A stretch of DNA of 64,000 nt from Pseudidiomarina planktonica (GCF_900177775.1 NZ_FXWH01000003.1:1-64000); one strand, 5' to 3'; counted from the stretch's first letter, positions 35,225-46,807 are shown. Notes: a model not told the origin generated them from the letters alone. Numbers and translations: made by a program.

Positions 35225-36534
35225 TAGTTCATGGCCACAAACACCCGCTTGTTATCGCTTAAGGCTGCCAAACGACGCTCGGCAATAGCTACAAAGCGGG
35301 GTAATTCGTTTGCATCTAATGACTTCGCCTGTGGTAGTTCCACCGTACGTGGGTTGCGGTGCGAACCGTTCACCAGGAATTCGTAATGCAAGTGAGCACC
35401 AGTTACCCGGCCAGTAGCGCCAACGCGACCAATCAACTCACCCTGTTTTACACGGGCGCCGTTTTTAACCAAACGTTTGCTTAGGTGCAAATATTTAGTC
35501 ACGTAGCGTTCGCCATGCTGAATAAACACGTAGTTACCGTTCAGGTTGTTGTAGCTGCTGGCAATGACTTTACCGTCGCCCGCCGACATTACCGGCGTAC
35601 CTACATTGGCTGCATAATCAATACCGTTATGCGGACGCACCTGACCGGTTACCGGATGCAGGCGACGTGGGTTAAAGCTTGAACTGATATAGGTAAAGTT
35701 AACCGGTGAGCGCAGGAAGGTTTTACGCATAGCGCGGCCTTCCGGCGTGTAGTATTGACCATTCTCGTGCAAAATTGCGCGGAACTGCTGATTTTGGTTT
35801 ACAAATTCAGCCGCCAGAATACGACCATAACCAACAAAATCACCATCGACATAATGCTTCTCGAACAGCACGCTGAATTCGTCACCAGCACGCATATCCA
35901 GCGCAAAGTCGATGTCCCAGCCGAACATGCCGGCAATGCTCATGATCTGGCCGTCAGTCAGGCCAGCATTAATACCGGCATTCCAGAAGCTACTGTCAAC
36001 GCGAGCGAAGGCAAACTCGGTACGAGTTTCAATTTGCTTGCTTTCAATTTCGGTTACATAACCTTCGTCAGTTTTCGTAATTAACAAGGTTTCGGTTGCG
36101 TTCATTTTGTACGCAAGCTGAATGAGCTCGCCGTCGGCGTTACGCGCAAAGCGCAGCGTATCGCCCGGGTGAATGCTGCGAAGTATTTCCGCATCAGCAC
36201 CTGCAGAGGTTATTTCATAGAGTTGGCGCGGGGTTAAATCCACGCGATCAAAAATTTTGGCTAAATTGTCGCCCGAGCGCACTTGGTAACCACTCCAGCG
36301 CAGCCCATCATTGGCATTGCCTTGGTTGTTGTCGGTGGTTACGTCCAGTTGTAACTGATAGCGTTGCCCCAGAATCAACTGGTCAACCGTCGGCGTGTTC
36401 TTCGACGCGGTGGCGGGCTCTGATGGTAATAACAGCAATAGCAGCACACCAGCACTAACCGTAGAGATTAGAACTTTGTGTGAATTCGGTAGCTGTTTTA
36501 TCAATGTTTTTATCATGTTAGTTACTACAGGCAT
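35224..36534 (-). CDS. mepM: M23 peptidoglycan DD-endopeptidase (MepM-like)
   Basis: 436 residues. Membrane anchor (about 19-37), a LysM/OapA-like domain with YQVRSGDNLAKIF near 83-95, a middle domain, then an M23 lytic domain (about 285-400) with zinc ligands His and Asp in RPHNGIDYAA and the GAHLHYEF histidines. All key residues are present, so it should cleave crosslinks to let new strands in. MepM and ShyA-type enzymes share this layout. Coupled to anmK downstream and divergent from tyrS. The first ATG was kept, though a Met six codons later is possible. Confidence 0.88.
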   Translation of the reverse strand: MPVVTNMIKTLIKQLPNSHKVLISTVSAGVLLLLLLPSEPATASKNTPTVDQLILGQRYQLQLDVTTDNNQGNANDGLRWSGYQVRSGDNLAKIFDRVDLTPRQLYEITSAGADAEILRSIHPGDTLRFARNADGELIQLAYKMNATETLLITKTDEGYVTEIESKQIETRTEFAFARVDSSFWNAGINAGLTDGQIMSIAGMFGWDIDFALDMRAGDEFSVLFEKHYVDGDFVGYGRILAAEFVNQNQQFRAILHENGQYYTPEGRAMRKTFLRSPVNFTYISSSFNPRRLHPVTGQVRPHNGIDYAANVGTPVMSAGDGKVIASSYNNLNGNYVFIQHGERYVTKYLHLSKRLVKNGARVKQGELIGRVGATGRVTGAHLHYEFLVNGSHRNPRTVELPQAKSLDANELPRFVAIAERRLAALSDNKRVFVAMN

Positions 36535-36609
36535 AAAATTAGCGCACTTCTTTTTATGAACTTTTGGCAGAATAATACGAAAAATAGCGTTTTACCAGTA
36601 TGTTTACGC

Positions 36610-36638
36610 TTAAATCAAAACAAAGAATGCCTTACAAT
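36610..36638 (+). promoter_or_regulatory. Sigma-70 promoter of tyrS
   Basis: -35 TTAAAT (36610-36615), a 17-base spacer and -10 TACAAT (36633-36638). The leader is about 55 bases and includes an AGGAG site before the ATG. No T-box is expected in this lineage and none is visible. Confidence 0.5.
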
Positions 36639-36697
36639 GCTTGATTCGACGCTGTTTTGTTCACTAGTCAGACATGAATTCCAGGAGAAGCTAAATC

Positions 36698-37897
36698 ATG
36701 ACCAACGCCATTGCCGATGCTATTGCGGAGATTACTCGCGGTACCGAAGAAGTGCTGTTAGAGCAAGAGTTGGTAGAAAAGCTTAAAGAAAACAAGCCTT
36801 TAGTCATAAAGGCTGGGTTTGACCCCACGGCGCCTGATTTGCATTTAGGGCACACAGTGCTGATTAACAAATTGCGTACCTTTCAGGATTTGGGCCACAA
36901 GGTGGTGTTTCTGATTGGCGACTTTACCGGCATGATTGGCGATCCAACCGGAAAAAATGTTACCCGTAAGCCGTTATCGCGCGAAGACGTGCTGGCAAAT
37001 GCGGAAACCTATAAAGAACAGGTATTCAAAATTCTGGATCCGGCAAAAACTGAAATTCGCTTTAACTCCGAGTGGATGGAGCGGTTAGGTGCGGCTGGCA
37101 TGATTAAATTAGCGGCTCAACAAACCGTAGCGCGCATGCTGGAACGCGACGACTTTAAAAAGCGTTACAGCACGGGTCAGCCTATTGCGATTCATGAGTT
37201 CCTGTACCCGCTGGTGCAAGGCTGGGATTCGGTTGAATTAAAAGCTGATGTTGAGCTTGGTGGTACCGATCAGCGGTTTAACCTGCTGATGGGGCGTGAA
37301 CTGCAAAAAGACGAAGGGCAGCGCCCACAAACCGTCATCATGGTGCCATTGTTAGAGGGCTTAGACGGCGTGCAGAAAATGTCGAAGTCGCTGGGCAACT
37401 ACATAGGTATTACCGAGCCGGCCAATGACATGTTCGGCAAAATCATGTCGATTTCCGACGAGCTGATGTGGCGCTACTTCGAACTACTGAGCTTCCGTCC
37501 GTTAAACGAAGTAGAACAGTTGCGTACTGATGTTGCTGAAGGCAAAAATCCGCGCGACGTGAAAGTTGCCTTGGCCAAAGAAATCATCGCCCGCTTCCAC
37601 GACGACCAAGCGGCGGATGCTGCCGAGCAGGATTTCATTCAGCGCTTCCAGAAAAACGCCATACCCGACGAAATGCCGGAAGTAACAGTAGCTATGGCCG
37701 AGGGTGGCGTTGCTATTGGTAACGTACTGAAACAAGCCGAGCTGGTTGCTTCTACCTCCGACGCAATGCGTATGATTAAGCAGCAGGCGGTTAAAATTGA
37801 CGGCGAAAAAGTTACCGACACCCGTTTACTATGTCAGCCCGGCACCGCCGTGTATCAGGTTGGTAAACGCAAGTTCGCGCGCATCACTATCGCTTGA
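36698..37897 (+). CDS. tyrS: Tyrosyl-tRNA synthetase
   Basis: 399 residues. It charges tRNA(Tyr). Class I signatures: HLGH in [11 protein letters not shown], and a true KMSKS loop ([11 protein letters not shown]), while E. coli TyrS has KFGKT; the tyrosine site region is [24 protein letters not shown]-terminal S4 RNA-binding domain (about 335-399) is present. The KMSKS loop and length fit the TyrZ-like subgroup. Followed by an excellent terminator. Confidence 0.95.
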   Translation: MTNAIADAIAEITRGTEEVLLEQELVEKLKENKPLVIKAGFDPTAPDLHLGHTVLINKLRTFQDLGHKVVFLIGDFTGMIGDPTGKNVTRKPLSREDVLANAETYKEQVFKILDPAKTEIRFNSEWMERLGAAGMIKLAAQQTVARMLERDDFKKRYSTGQPIAIHEFLYPLVQGWDSVELKADVELGGTDQRFNLLMGRELQKDEGQRPQTVIMVPLLEGLDGVQKMSKSLGNYIGITEPANDMFGKIMSISDELMWRYFELLSFRPLNEVEQLRTDVAEGKNPRDVKVALAKEIIARFHDDQAADAAEQDFIQRFQKNAIPDEMPEVTVAMAEGGVAIGNVLKQAELVASTSDAMRMIKQQAVKIDGEKVTDTRLLCQPGTAVYQVGKRKFARITIA

Positions 37898-37920
37898 TTT
37901 GATTCCGCTCGAAAGGCAAT

Positions 37921-37948
37921 AAAAAACCCGCATCGCTGCGGGTTTTTT
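37921..37948. terminator. Strong bidirectional intrinsic terminator
   Basis: AAAAAACCCGCA (37921-37932), 4-base loop TCGC, TGCGGGTTTTTT (37937-37948). A perfect 12-base pairing with A-run and U-run on both sides, so it should end both tyrS and the converging chemoreceptor gene. Confidence 0.93.
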
Positions 37949-37971
37949 GTTTGTGCCGTTTACTCAAGCAA

Positions 37972-39972
37972 CTACACAGTGAAGCTCTTGATGGAGTCTT
38001 GCAGTTCCTGCGACAGCTTGGCAACTTCATTCGAAGCGCTGGCGGTTTGCTTGGAACCTTCGGCGGTTTGTTCAGCAATAGAAACGATTTGCTCCAATCG
38101 CTCGCTGATGTCTTGCGCTGTTTTGCTTTGTTCCAGCGCGGCGGTGGCAATGTGATTACTGCTGTCAGAAGCCTGATGTACGGAGTCGGTAATAGACTGC
38201 AGCGCTTCTGCCGCTTCATCGCTTTGGCCAACACACACTTCGGCTTGTTCACGGCCTTTGTTCATGACTGTTACCGCGCGCTGGGCGTCGGACTGCAGGC
38301 TTTCAATCATGGTATGAATTTCTTCAGTTGATTCCTGCGTGCGGCTGGCCAGCGTACGAACTTCGTCGGCTACCACTGCGAAGCCACGGCCTTGTTCACC
38401 GGCACGGGCCGCTTCAATGGCCGCGTTCAATGCCAGCAAGTTGGTCTGGTCGGCAATGCCGCGAATAACATCCAAAATACTGCCAATGTTGGTGCTGTTT
38501 TGATACAGCTTATTGATAACTTCAGAAGCGCCTTTAATTTCCGAGGCCAGTGCTTCAATAGTGGCTTTATTCTTGGCCGAAATTTGACGAACACGAGTTG
38601 CTTCTTCGTCGGAGTGCTGAATTTCTTGCAGTGCTTCAGAAGCGCCGTTCGCCATTTCAGACGACGTACTATTCATTTCTTGAGTAGCTGTTGCTACTTG
38701 TTCAATTTGGCCACGCTGATCTTCAATGGCATTGGTAGTTTGTTCTGATACCGTTGAAGACTCTTCAGCGGCGGCAGCTAGCTGCGTAGAGCGGCTGGCA
38801 ATACCGTTAATAAGCTCACGCAGATTGTCGGTTAGCTTATTGGTATTGGCAGCTAGTTCACCGAACTCATCCTTGGCGTTGTACTCTACGCGTTGGGTCA
38901 GGTTACCGTCAGCCATTACGTTCAGCATGTGGTTTACCTGCGCCAGCGGACGGCTAATGCTGCGTACCGTCAACCAGGAAATCACTATGGCCAGCGCAAT
39001 GGATATCAAAGCGAGAATGCCATTTACCCACCCTGTGGAACTAATGGTGGATTGTACTTCTTCCTGCGCGGCATCAACTACCTGACGCACGCGGGTTTGC
39101 AGTTCATTGGTAGAAGCCAGTGCCGTTGCCATGGTCTTTTCAGCTTCTGCAATCAGAGCCTTGGTGTCGCGTCGGGTTTCCAATCGTAAAATAACGTCAG
39201 CGGTAAACGAACCCTGACCTTCCAGTTGGTCGCGCGCTGAGTTAACTAAACTTACCGCATTAGTAACCATATCATTAGTGGCATCGGTAGCATTGCTGGT
39301 TAGAGTATTCAGACGATCATCCAAACCTTCCAGTACAATGTTCACTTCACTGCGTATTACTTGAGCGCGATCCAGATCGTCTGCGTTGCGCAGGTCGTAT
39401 AGCAGTGTGATTAGATTATTTAAGGAGCGGTCAAGTGCTTCGGCGGCGGTGTTCACGTCCGCGTTGGTGGACGCGTCCATAATGTCCAACATCATAAACG
39501 ACGCATCGCCAAGGCTGAATTCAATTTCTTCCAATTGTGCTTTGGTGCTGTCGCGTAAGTTTAAATAGGTACGCTGTTTTTCAAAAACACTTAGAATTTG
39601 ACTTTTATAAGTCTGCAAAACTTGATCTGACGCCTCCAGCTGGCCTGATAGCCCCTGGCCCGCAAGTAAGCGCTTCAAATTTTCTTCATTTTCTTGTGCT
39701 GATTTTGAAGACTCATTGTAGTTTTTGCGGTGTGAATCTAGCTCAGTTAATGAGGTTTCGTGATAAACCGCTAAGCTAATGTTCGATAGTTCCAGCAGCT
39801 CAACTTTTAAATTGCCAACGGCATCAAGAGCCGGCACGGCCATGCGGTTTACGCTATCACTGGAAGCGCCAATACTGTTGGTGTTGAATACGGAGCTTAA
39901 ACTGATAACCAGCAACAGCAGCGTGATAATTGTAAAACCACCGATAACACGTAATGCAATGGTAAGTTTCAT
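37972..39972 (-). CDS. Methyl-accepting chemotaxis protein
   Basis: 666 residues. N-terminal membrane helix (about 7-29), a long periplasmic helical sensor (about 30-310), a second membrane helix (about 315-335), HAMP (about 335-390), and a signalling coiled coil with the tip [36 protein letters not shown]. No C-terminal NWETF-like pentapeptide, so CheR/CheB tethering is not used. The sensor domain is not a recognisable PAS, Cache or Tar type, so the ligand is unknown. Monocistronic. Confidence 0.93.
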   Translation of the reverse strand: MKLTIALRVIGGFTIITLLLLVISLSSVFNTNSIGASSDSVNRMAVPALDAVGNLKVELLELSNISLAVYHETSLTELDSHRKNYNESSKSAQENEENLKRLLAGQGLSGQLEASDQVLQTYKSQILSVFEKQRTYLNLRDSTKAQLEEIEFSLGDASFMMLDIMDASTNADVNTAAEALDRSLNNLITLLYDLRNADDLDRAQVIRSEVNIVLEGLDDRLNTLTSNATDATNDMVTNAVSLVNSARDQLEGQGSFTADVILRLETRRDTKALIAEAEKTMATALASTNELQTRVRQVVDAAQEEVQSTISSTGWVNGILALISIALAIVISWLTVRSISRPLAQVNHMLNVMADGNLTQRVEYNAKDEFGELAANTNKLTDNLRELINGIASRSTQLAAAAEESSTVSEQTTNAIEDQRGQIEQVATATQEMNSTSSEMANGASEALQEIQHSDEEATRVRQISAKNKATIEALASEIKGASEVINKLYQNSTNIGSILDVIRGIADQTNLLALNAAIEAARAGEQGRGFAVVADEVRTLASRTQESTEEIHTMIESLQSDAQRAVTVMNKGREQAEVCVGQSDEAAEALQSITDSVHQASDSSNHIATAALEQSKTAQDISERLEQIVSIAEQTAEGSKQTASASNEVAKLSQELQDSIKSFTV

Positions 39973-40086
39973 AGGGATTCCTCATGAACATTCGCTTAAA
40001 CAGCCAAAACAAGCGAGCTGCAATATTTTAAATATATCAATTGATGGTTTGAAAACCACCTTTGCTGATGTCGTTGTAACTTTTTG

Positions 40087-40935
40087 TTACTTAATACTGG
40101 TGTTAACTACTTGTTTAACCGCTGGTGCTGTTATGTATTTTTGTTTTGGCCAGCTCAACAAAGTTAAGTGTTCACCCCAAACACACCCGGTATCAAGTCC
40201 TATTACATCTGCCCGTTCCGTTTGACCTGCTAGTGCTGCCCAATGACCAAACATGATGGTTGAAGATGTTGGGTTCCACCAATGGAACCAGGGTTTTAAG
40301 TCATCTTCACGTTGTTTGGTGGGCGATCCTTTCGCAGTTAAATCCAAATAGCCGTCCTGGCCGCAATAACGCATACGCGTAAATGCATTCACTATAAATC
40401 GGTATCGGTCGAAACCGCTGAGACTTGAGTGCCAATGTGTAGGTGAATTGCCGTACATGTTCTTCAGTAAGGGTATAAACCTGTCACTTTTGAGCTCGGT
40501 AACTACTTCGTCGGCAAGGCTTGCGGCTTCTGTTAACGACCACCAGGGGTAAATGCCAGCGTGACACATGGTAAAATGCTGTTTTACTTTAGGCGGTGAT
40601 TCTACCATTAAAGGCTGCTGTCGAAGCCAGTCCGACCAGCTATCGCGCAAGGGTTTGGGGGCTTGCAAAATACCATCAAGCAGGTCTTTAGGGTTGGGTT
40701 CGCGTAAACCCTGTAACAAGGCGAGTAAATTTAAATCGTGATTACCCAATACGATTTGAGCGCTGTCTCCCAGGCTAACAAATAGCTCAAGCGTTTTGCG
40801 GGAGTCCGGACCACGCCCAACAATGTCACCAACACAAAAGAGCTTATCGCGTTTTGGTCGAAATGAAACACGCTCCAGCAGCGTTTCCAACTCCTGATAG
40901 CATCCGTGAACATCGCCGACCAGATAATGTGCCAT
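40087..40935 (-). CDS. apaH: Diadenosine tetraphosphatase ApaH
   Basis: 282 residues from ATG 40935, where MAHYLVGDVHGCYQE aligns with the family; a 308-residue reading adds unrelated N-terminal residues. It splits Ap4A into two ADP and removes Np4 caps from RNA. Metallophosphatase motifs: GDVHG, GDIVGRGPDS, GNHDLNLLAL and the histidine-bearing MCHAGIYPWW and FGHWAAL. Last gene of the lptD-surA-pdxA-rsmA-apaG-apaH set. Confidence 0.95.
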   Translation of the reverse strand: MAHYLVGDVHGCYQELETLLERVSFRPKRDKLFCVGDIVGRGPDSRKTLELFVSLGDSAQIVLGNHDLNLLALLQGLREPNPKDLLDGILQAPKPLRDSWSDWLRQQPLMVESPPKVKQHFTMCHAGIYPWWSLTEAASLADEVVTELKSDRFIPLLKNMYGNSPTHWHSSLSGFDRYRFIVNAFTRMRYCGQDGYLDLTAKGSPTKQREDDLKPWFHWWNPTSSTIMFGHWAALAGQTERADVIGLDTGCVWGEHLTLLSWPKQKYITAPAVKQVVNTSIK

Positions 40936-40939
40936 AGGC

Positions 40940-41314
40940 CTAGTGCAATATATTGGGAATGGCGAGTCGGAACGAAGGTATTTCAGCGCTAAAGCTTTCG
41001 CCGTTGGCGTCAATCATGCCGTAGTGTCCCTGCATGCTACCAATAGGAGTGGCAAGCACAGTGCCACTGGTGTAACTAAAGGATTCGCCCGGTGCAATAT
41101 GAGGTTGCTGACCAACCACGCCGTCACCGGCTACGCGGGTAATTTTGTGATCAGCATCGGTAATTTTCCAGTCCCGATCTAACAGCTGCACGTTCTGCTC
41201 ACTGTTATTGGTAATAGTGATGGTGTAGGCAAACACATACTGATTTTGCTCAGGTGCTGACTGAGCGCTCAGATACTGAGTGGTAACCTCTATTTTTACT
41301 AAAGCTGCCGTCAT
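40940..41314 (-). CDS. apaG: ApaG (Fn3-like protein)
   Basis: 124 residues from ATG 41314, which overlaps the rsmA stop (TAATG); the frame to 41341 adds nine residues not found in homologues. An all-beta, Fn3-like protein with YVFAYTITITNNSEQNVQLL, GEGVVG-like GDGVVGQQPHIAPGESFSYTSG and MQGHYGMI. Thought to bind metal or nucleotide, but the biochemical role is not settled. Always next to apaH. Confidence 0.95.
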   Translation of the reverse strand: MTAALVKIEVTTQYLSAQSAPEQNQYVFAYTITITNNSEQNVQLLDRDWKITDADHKITRVAGDGVVGQQPHIAPGESFSYTSGTVLATPIGSMQGHYGMIDANGESFSAEIPSFRLAIPNILH

Positions 41315-42117
41315 TATTTTTCCGTTTGTTCGTAGTGCCAATTAGCGATACGACAATAGTCTGCCACTGACAAGGTTTCAGGTCGAGCGTTAGGGTCGAT
41401 ATTCAAGGTAACAAAATCCGCTTCGGTTAAAATAGTTTTCATGGTGTTGCGAATGGTTTTGCGGCGCTGATTAAATGCGGTTAAACAAATGCTGTGCAAG
41501 GTTTTGCGGCAATGCACCGGGTTTGGTGGATCGGCATAAGGAACCAGTCGTACCACGGCGGAATCAACCTTCGGGGGCGGGTTGAATGCGCCTGGTGGAA
41601 CTTCCAATACTGGTATTACTTCGCAGCACTGTTGCACCGACACACTAATACGCCCGTAGGTTTTGTTGCCGGGCTCTGCTGCTAAGCGATCAACCACTTC
41701 TTTTTGCAGCATAAAGTGCATGTCTTCAATAATCTCCAACTGCGACAGCAAATGAAACATCAGCGGCGTGGAAATATTGTAGGGCAGGTTGCCGAATACA
41801 CGCAGCTTCTGGCCATTATAAAATTCTTTAAAGTCAGTTTTTAAAGCATCGCCGCGGTGTACGGTAAGCTTGCTGGACAAAAACGGGTGATGTTCCAGCC
41901 GGTCGGCTAAGTCGCGATCCAGCTCTACTACCTGCAAGTGACCAGCCTGATCGGCAACTGGCTCAGTTAGTGCCGCTAAGCCCGGACCAATTTCAATGAG
42001 TGCCTGACCCGGTTGCGGATTAATAGCCGCCACAATTTGGTCAATTACATGGGTGTCGTGTAAGAAATTCTGGCCGAAGCGTTTACGGGCAACATGGCCT
42101 AAATGGGTTTTGCTCAT
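41314..42117 (-). CDS. rsmA: 16S rRNA dimethyladenosine transferase RsmA
   Basis: 267 residues. It dimethylates A1518 and A1519 of 16S rRNA, a late 30S maturation check; loss gives kasugamycin resistance. [14 protein letters not shown] loop [12 protein letters not shown], and catalytic NLPYNIST are all present. It follows pdxA by 25 bases and overlaps apaG by one base. Confidence 0.97.
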   Translation of the reverse strand: MSKTHLGHVARKRFGQNFLHDTHVIDQIVAAINPQPGQALIEIGPGLAALTEPVADQAGHLQVVELDRDLADRLEHHPFLSSKLTVHRGDALKTDFKEFYNGQKLRVFGNLPYNISTPLMFHLLSQLEIIEDMHFMLQKEVVDRLAAEPGNKTYGRISVSVQQCCEVIPVLEVPPGAFNPPPKVDSAVVRLVPYADPPNPVHCRKTLHSICLTAFNQRRKTIRNTMKTILTEADFVTLNIDPNARPETLSVADYCRIANWHYEQTEK

Positions 42118-42142
42118 ACGGGTATCCTGACCGCAAAGGCTA

Positions 42143-43138
42143 CTAGCGGTTTGTTGCCGCAGCCTGGTTAGCTAAAGAAATGGCTTGCTCGAGCGCATAC
42201 TGGGCGCTACCTATGGACACTTCATTGGTGCCAGCAAGCGATAATGCAGTGCCATGATCAACTGAGGTTCTGATATAAGGCAGCCCCAGCGTGATATTCA
42301 TAGCGGTACCGAAACCCTGATATTTTAACACAGGTAAGCCCTGATCATGGTACATAGCCAACACCGCATCGGCTTTATCCAGATAATGTGGTTGAAATAG
42401 GGTGTCGGCAGGCAAGGGGCCGTGTAACTTAAAGCCCTGATTACGCAGTTTATCCAGCACTGGAATAATAACGTCATTCTCTTCGCTGCCTAAATGCCCT
42501 TGCTCACCAGCATGAGGATTTAGTCCGCATACCAGAATTCGCGGATCCGCCAAGCCAAACTTGCTGCGCATGTCGCTTACCAGAATGGTAATTACTTGTT
42601 CGAGTGTGTCAGGCGTTATCGCATCAGCAACGTCGCGAAGTGGTAAGTGAGTGGTAACCAGTGCTACGCGAAGCTCAGGGGAGGCCAGCATCATCACTAC
42701 CTTAGCGACTTTTGCCTGGGCGGCAAAAAACTCGGTGTGGCCACTAAAACTAATGCCGGCATCGTTAATAATGCCTTTGTGAACTGGTGCGGTAACTACC
42801 GCAACAAATTCGCCGTGCAGGCAACCCTCACCGGCGCGAGTTAAAGTATCCACTACGTAAGAGGCATTGCTAACGTCCAGCTGGCCTGGTTTTACCGCGG
42901 CGGGAGTTTTTACTGGCAACACAGTTAGGGTGCCGGCCTGCTGGGCAGCAGGCCGGCGGTTAATATCATAGGTAATCAGGGTTAAGGGTAACCCCAGCAA
43001 TTCGGCGCGCGCTTGCAACAGTTCAGGGTCGGCAATAGCAACTAGTTCTACCGGCCAATTTTGTTGTGCCAGACGCACCGTCAGGTCGGGGCCTATACCC
43101 GCAGGTTCACCGGGGGTTAAGGCAACCCTTACTGTCAT
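42143..43138 (-). CDS. pdxA: 4-hydroxythreonine-4-phosphate dehydrogenase
   Basis: 331 residues. NAD-dependent oxidation in the DXP-dependent pyridoxal phosphate pathway. The [13 protein letters not shown]-terminus, metal-binding histidines in GHTEFFA and [13 protein letters not shown], and C-terminal [17 protein letters not shown] are typical. Its ATG overlaps the surA stop by 4 bases. Confidence 0.97.
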   Translation of the reverse strand: MTVRVALTPGEPAGIGPDLTVRLAQQNWPVELVAIADPELLQARAELLGLPLTLITYDINRRPAAQQAGTLTVLPVKTPAAVKPGQLDVSNASYVVDTLTRAGEGCLHGEFVAVVTAPVHKGIINDAGISFSGHTEFFAAQAKVAKVVMMLASPELRVALVTTHLPLRDVADAITPDTLEQVITILVSDMRSKFGLADPRILVCGLNPHAGEQGHLGSEENDVIIPVLDKLRNQGFKLHGPLPADTLFQPHYLDKADAVLAMYHDQGLPVLKYQGFGTAMNITLGLPYIRTSVDHGTALSLAGTNEVSIGSAQYALEQAISLANQAAATNR

Positions 43139-44427
43139 TTCTCATAAACCTCAACATAAGCCTGGTCCAACAGCTCTTGCTGCCAGTTTTCCAGCTCTTC
43201 ACGATACTTACGGCTATAAAGTAATTGGTAAGCACGCTCGCGTTTACTCTTGTCGGTTGTGTCTTGTACTCGGGTGTCGAGTAGTTCAACAATGTGCCAG
43301 CCGAACTCGCTACGGAAAGGTTTACTAAGTTCACCCTTTTCTAACTCACCCAAAGTACGCTTAAAGGCCTCTGTGTAGGTTTCCGGGTTTGCCCAGCCAA
43401 GTTCACCGCCACGAGCGGCAGAACCCGGGTCACCTGAGTGCTTTTTGGCTAATTCAGCAAATTCAGCTTCGCCAGCTTGTAACTGTTCATAAAACTCAGT
43501 CAGCATTTGCTGGGCGCGATTATCAGATAAGATAACCGATGGCGTAATTAAAATATGACGGGCAAGTACTTCTTGTACTTCCACAGTTTCCAGCCCACGG
43601 GTATCGGCTATCTTCAAAATGTGAAAACCAACGCCACTGCGCAACGGACCGACAATATCACCTTCACGTTTGCCGCGTACCACTTCGGCAAACAGCGATG
43701 GCATTTCATTAATACCCATCCAGCCTAAGTCGCCGCCTTCCAACGCCTGACTACCAGAAGATGCAGTTACTGCCATTTGCTCAAAATCAGAACCGTCATT
43801 CAAACGCGAGATAACGCTTTCTGCGCGCTCACGAGCTGAATTCATGGCGTCTGTGGAGGCACCGTCGGCAACCCCGATCAAAATATGGCTCAGGCGATAT
43901 TCAACTTGATCGTCGTTGGCGTCGTCCATCATTTGCACCAGATTGTCTATTTCCTGCGGCGCAATGTAAACCCGCTGACGTACGGCATTACGTTGGGTGT
44001 CGCGGACAATCATTTCTTCGCGCAACTCTTCGCGATAAACCGCCCAACTGGAACCTTGCTGTGAAATGGCTTCACGCATCTGATTCACGGTCATGTTTTG
44101 TTCATTGGCAATTTGATTAATGGCTTGTTCAAGCTGAGCATCAGTTACGTCAATACCATAGCGGCGGGCTAACTGCATTTGCAGTTGTTGTAATACCAAA
44201 CGGTCAGTTACCTGCACTCGCAACACTTCATCTCGCGGTAAGTCGCGGTTCTCAGCTTGAGCATCGCGTTTGATATTGCGCATTAGCTGCTCAATTTCGC
44301 TTTGCATAATAACACCGTTGTTCACCACTACTGCGACTTCATCAAGCACTTCGTTGGTTTGGGCCTGGGTCGCGGTAGCACTGATTAACAGTGCTGCACT
44401 CATTACAGCTTGTGCAATTATTTTCAT
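43135..44427 (-). CDS. surA: Periplasmic chaperone SurA
   Basis: 430 residues from ATG 44427 (AGG site 8 bases ahead; the GTG two codons earlier is too close). Signal peptide (1-23, ending TQA), SurA N-domain, then two parvulin domains (about 175-275 and 285-385), each with the LSHILIG or ARHILIT start and the GGDLGWM / GGELGWA motif, and a C-terminal helix. It escorts unfolded outer-membrane proteins, including LptD, to BAM. Next to lptD. Confidence 0.96.
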   Translation of the reverse strand: MKIIAQAVMSAALLISATATQAQTNEVLDEVAVVVNNGVIMQSEIEQLMRNIKRDAQAENRDLPRDEVLRVQVTDRLVLQQLQMQLARRYGIDVTDAQLEQAINQIANEQNMTVNQMREAISQQGSSWAVYREELREEMIVRDTQRNAVRQRVYIAPQEIDNLVQMMDDANDDQVEYRLSHILIGVADGASTDAMNSARERAESVISRLNDGSDFEQMAVTASSGSQALEGGDLGWMGINEMPSLFAEVVRGKREGDIVGPLRSGVGFHILKIADTRGLETVEVQEVLARHILITPSVILSDNRAQQMLTEFYEQLQAGEAEFAELAKKHSGDPGSAARGGELGWANPETYTEAFKRTLGELEKGELSKPFRSEFGWHIVELLDTRVQDTTDKSKRERAYQLLYSRKYREELENWQQELLDQAYVEVYEK

Positions 44428-44436
44428 AGTCACTAC

Positions 44437-46689
44437 CTAGTTGCTTAAATAGAAAGGCCGGCGATAACCGAATAAGCTTTGCTCTAACATATCGAGCAAG
44501 CCGCGGTTACTGCTACCTAGCCCCTTAATAATAAATTGTACGCTAACACCGTTATCAAATTCCGGCTGTCCAATCACTTGCATCTGATTAGGCTGGAATG
44601 CTTCCAGATTTCGGTTAATACGCCTGTATCCGCTAATTTGTACCGCCCAACAGCAATTGGAGTACTGCACGCCCAGCATTGCATCATTGGTGAACGAATT
44701 ATTCAAATCGTAATACCAGTTTCCTGCCACTTGCCATTGCGGAGAAACATTCCAGGCACCTTGCATACCAATTTGTTCAATGTCTTCATCGAGTAGGTTA
44801 GTAGCGGTTCGATGGTTAATCTGAATCAGGTTCTGGTGGTCTTTACGATACTCTACAGCGGTCTGACTCTTTTGCGTACGGTTGAGTTCCCCATCGTATT
44901 GAATTGCGCTGTTAAACGACCAGCGATCGTTAATACGGAACGACAATTCGCCGGCAAAATCGGCACTGCCGGTGGCAACCTCAGTATTGCCATTAAAGAG
45001 CTGGGTTTCGCTGTCTTCAAAGTACTGAATATTGGCCAAACTAAAGCGCAGCACTTCTTCCGCTTTGTCGTTCAGGAAGCTGGTGGTAGCACCAATGGTT
45101 ACCTGGTTGGCATCAGCAATACGATCTAAACCGGTAAACCGACGAGCACGGAACAAGCCGTTGTAATCCTCTTGCATGAGGGTGGTGTCGTAAATGCCAA
45201 TGTCTGACTGATCAGTATAAGGAACATATAAATACTGCACTTGCGGCTGCAAGGTTTGCCGATAACTATCGCCACCCCAATCCAATTCACGCTCAAAGTT
45301 TAACCGACCGCGCCAGCGCAGATTCGGTAGCGACCGTTTTACTGAGGCCGCCACGGTTGGATCCGGGCTGGTCTGGTTGTAATAGGTAAACGAATAACCC
45401 ACTTCCGCCAGCCAGTCGTAGGCGGGCTTTTCAACACTATAATTCAGCGTTGGTTGCAGGTGCATGCGGCTGGCGTAGTCGGTGCTGTCGTTTTGATTCC
45501 GAAAATGCGCAAGCTCGGAATAAACCGAATAAGTGAAGCGATTATCACCTTGCTCATAGCGCGTGCTGATAACTGGCATGGAGCGATAGGGTGAGCGGTA
45601 CGGGCCTAATACGTCAATGTCTTCCGCTCTAATCTGGGTGTGCCAGTCATCGGAAAAGTAATCAACTTGCAGGTGACGGTACAACTGGGTGTCGGCCCGG
45701 CTGGCAAATTCGCTGCCGAAGTCATTCAGGTAATCATCATCGCTGATGCCGGTGCCATTAATATAGCCACGCCAGTTTTCGTCCCAGTTCACCTGATGGT
45801 CCACATGCCATAAAAAGCGCGACGTGTCGGTTTCCAGACTGCGGTCTTCGGGCAGGTATTCGAAGTTAAGTTGCGTTTCGCGAATGGTGTCCATGTAACG
45901 GAACTCAACCTGACCCTGTAAGCCGCGTTCGGCCATATAGCGTGGGGTTACTGTGGCGTCCATATTGGGCGCGATATTAAAGTAGTAGGGTAGTTCGAAT
46001 TCGGCGCCATTTTTGGATGACGACCGGAACGTTGGGAATAATAACCCCGACTTACGTGCATCAGTGGTCGGAAAACTTATGTAGGGCAGATAAAATACCG
46101 GCACCCCGAACATTTCGAATCTCGCGTGCCAGGCTTCGCCGCGCGCTTCATCTTCGCTAATAGTGATTTCTGAGGCGCTTAGCTGCCACGCTGGTACCGG
46201 GTCAGGGCAAGTGGTGAAGCTGGAACCGTAAAGTGCCACCTGACTTGGCGAAAGTTCCAGTAAATCGGCTTTACCACGTGCACCATTCTCGCTAAGTTGA
46301 TATCGCGCTTGCGATAGCTGGGCACTGTCGGACGCCGAGGCTAAGCGAAAATCTTCGCTCACAACTTGCACAAAGCCGTCGTTAAAGCTGGTAGCGCCAC
46401 TGGCTTCAATGCTGCCGGACTGTTGATTAATTTCTGCTTGTTCGGTGAACAGCCGCTGATTATTGCGCTGTACTTCGACATTGCCGTAGAAAGACGCAAT
46501 ACCCGAGGTTTCCTGCAGCACCGCCCGATCAGCACGCACCCCAATAGCATTCAGGGGGAGGTCGGCAATGGGCTCACTCACTACGGTGACCAGTTGTTCA
46601 GGAATGGCGCAAGTATAGCTTTGCGCCATAACTGGAGTGCTGATCAAACCAATCAGAATAAGTCCGGCTGATGTCTTAAAATGGGTCAT
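44437..46689 (-). CDS. lptD: LPS-assembly protein LptD
   Basis: 750 residues from ATG 46689, where MTHFKTSAGLILIGLISTP gives a clean signal peptide; the frame to 46758 adds 23 residues and hides it. N-terminal OstA/jellyroll (about 55-200) and a 26-strand barrel. It has the four cysteines for the LptD disulfides: one at the mature N-terminus (SYTC), one in TTCPDP, and the adjacent pair in YSNCCW. With LptE it inserts LPS in the outer leaflet. A TATCAT -10 lies at 46729-46734. Confidence 0.95.
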   Translation of the reverse strand: MTHFKTSAGLILIGLISTPVMAQSYTCAIPEQLVTVVSEPIADLPLNAIGVRADRAVLQETSGIASFYGNVEVQRNNQRLFTEQAEINQQSGSIEASGATSFNDGFVQVVSEDFRLASASDSAQLSQARYQLSENGARGKADLLELSPSQVALYGSSFTTCPDPVPAWQLSASEITISEDEARGEAWHARFEMFGVPVFYLPYISFPTTDARKSGLLFPTFRSSSKNGAEFELPYYFNIAPNMDATVTPRYMAERGLQGQVEFRYMDTIRETQLNFEYLPEDRSLETDTSRFLWHVDHQVNWDENWRGYINGTGISDDDYLNDFGSEFASRADTQLYRHLQVDYFSDDWHTQIRAEDIDVLGPYRSPYRSMPVISTRYEQGDNRFTYSVYSELAHFRNQNDSTDYASRMHLQPTLNYSVEKPAYDWLAEVGYSFTYYNQTSPDPTVAASVKRSLPNLRWRGRLNFERELDWGGDSYRQTLQPQVQYLYVPYTDQSDIGIYDTTLMQEDYNGLFRARRFTGLDRIADANQVTIGATTSFLNDKAEEVLRFSLANIQYFEDSETQLFNGNTEVATGSADFAGELSFRINDRWSFNSAIQYDGELNRTQKSQTAVEYRKDHQNLIQINHRTATNLLDEDIEQIGMQGAWNVSPQWQVAGNWYYDLNNSFTNDAMLGVQYSNCCWAVQISGYRRINRNLEAFQPNQMQVIGQPEFDNGVSVQFIIKGLGSSNRGLLDMLEQSLFGYRRPFYLSN

Positions 46690-46807
46690 GCAGTCCGCAG
46701 CGTTGTTAAAAGTACTGGAATGTCGGGTATGATAAAGCAAAATTGATTGAGTCGCCATTTGCGTAGGCGCGTATAAACAAGGTAATTGAGCCAGAATTGG
46801 GGTAAAA

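Noticed and set aside
44536-45129. Two plus-strand frames inside lptD
   Set aside because: Antisense to barrel strands; no independent promoter or motif.
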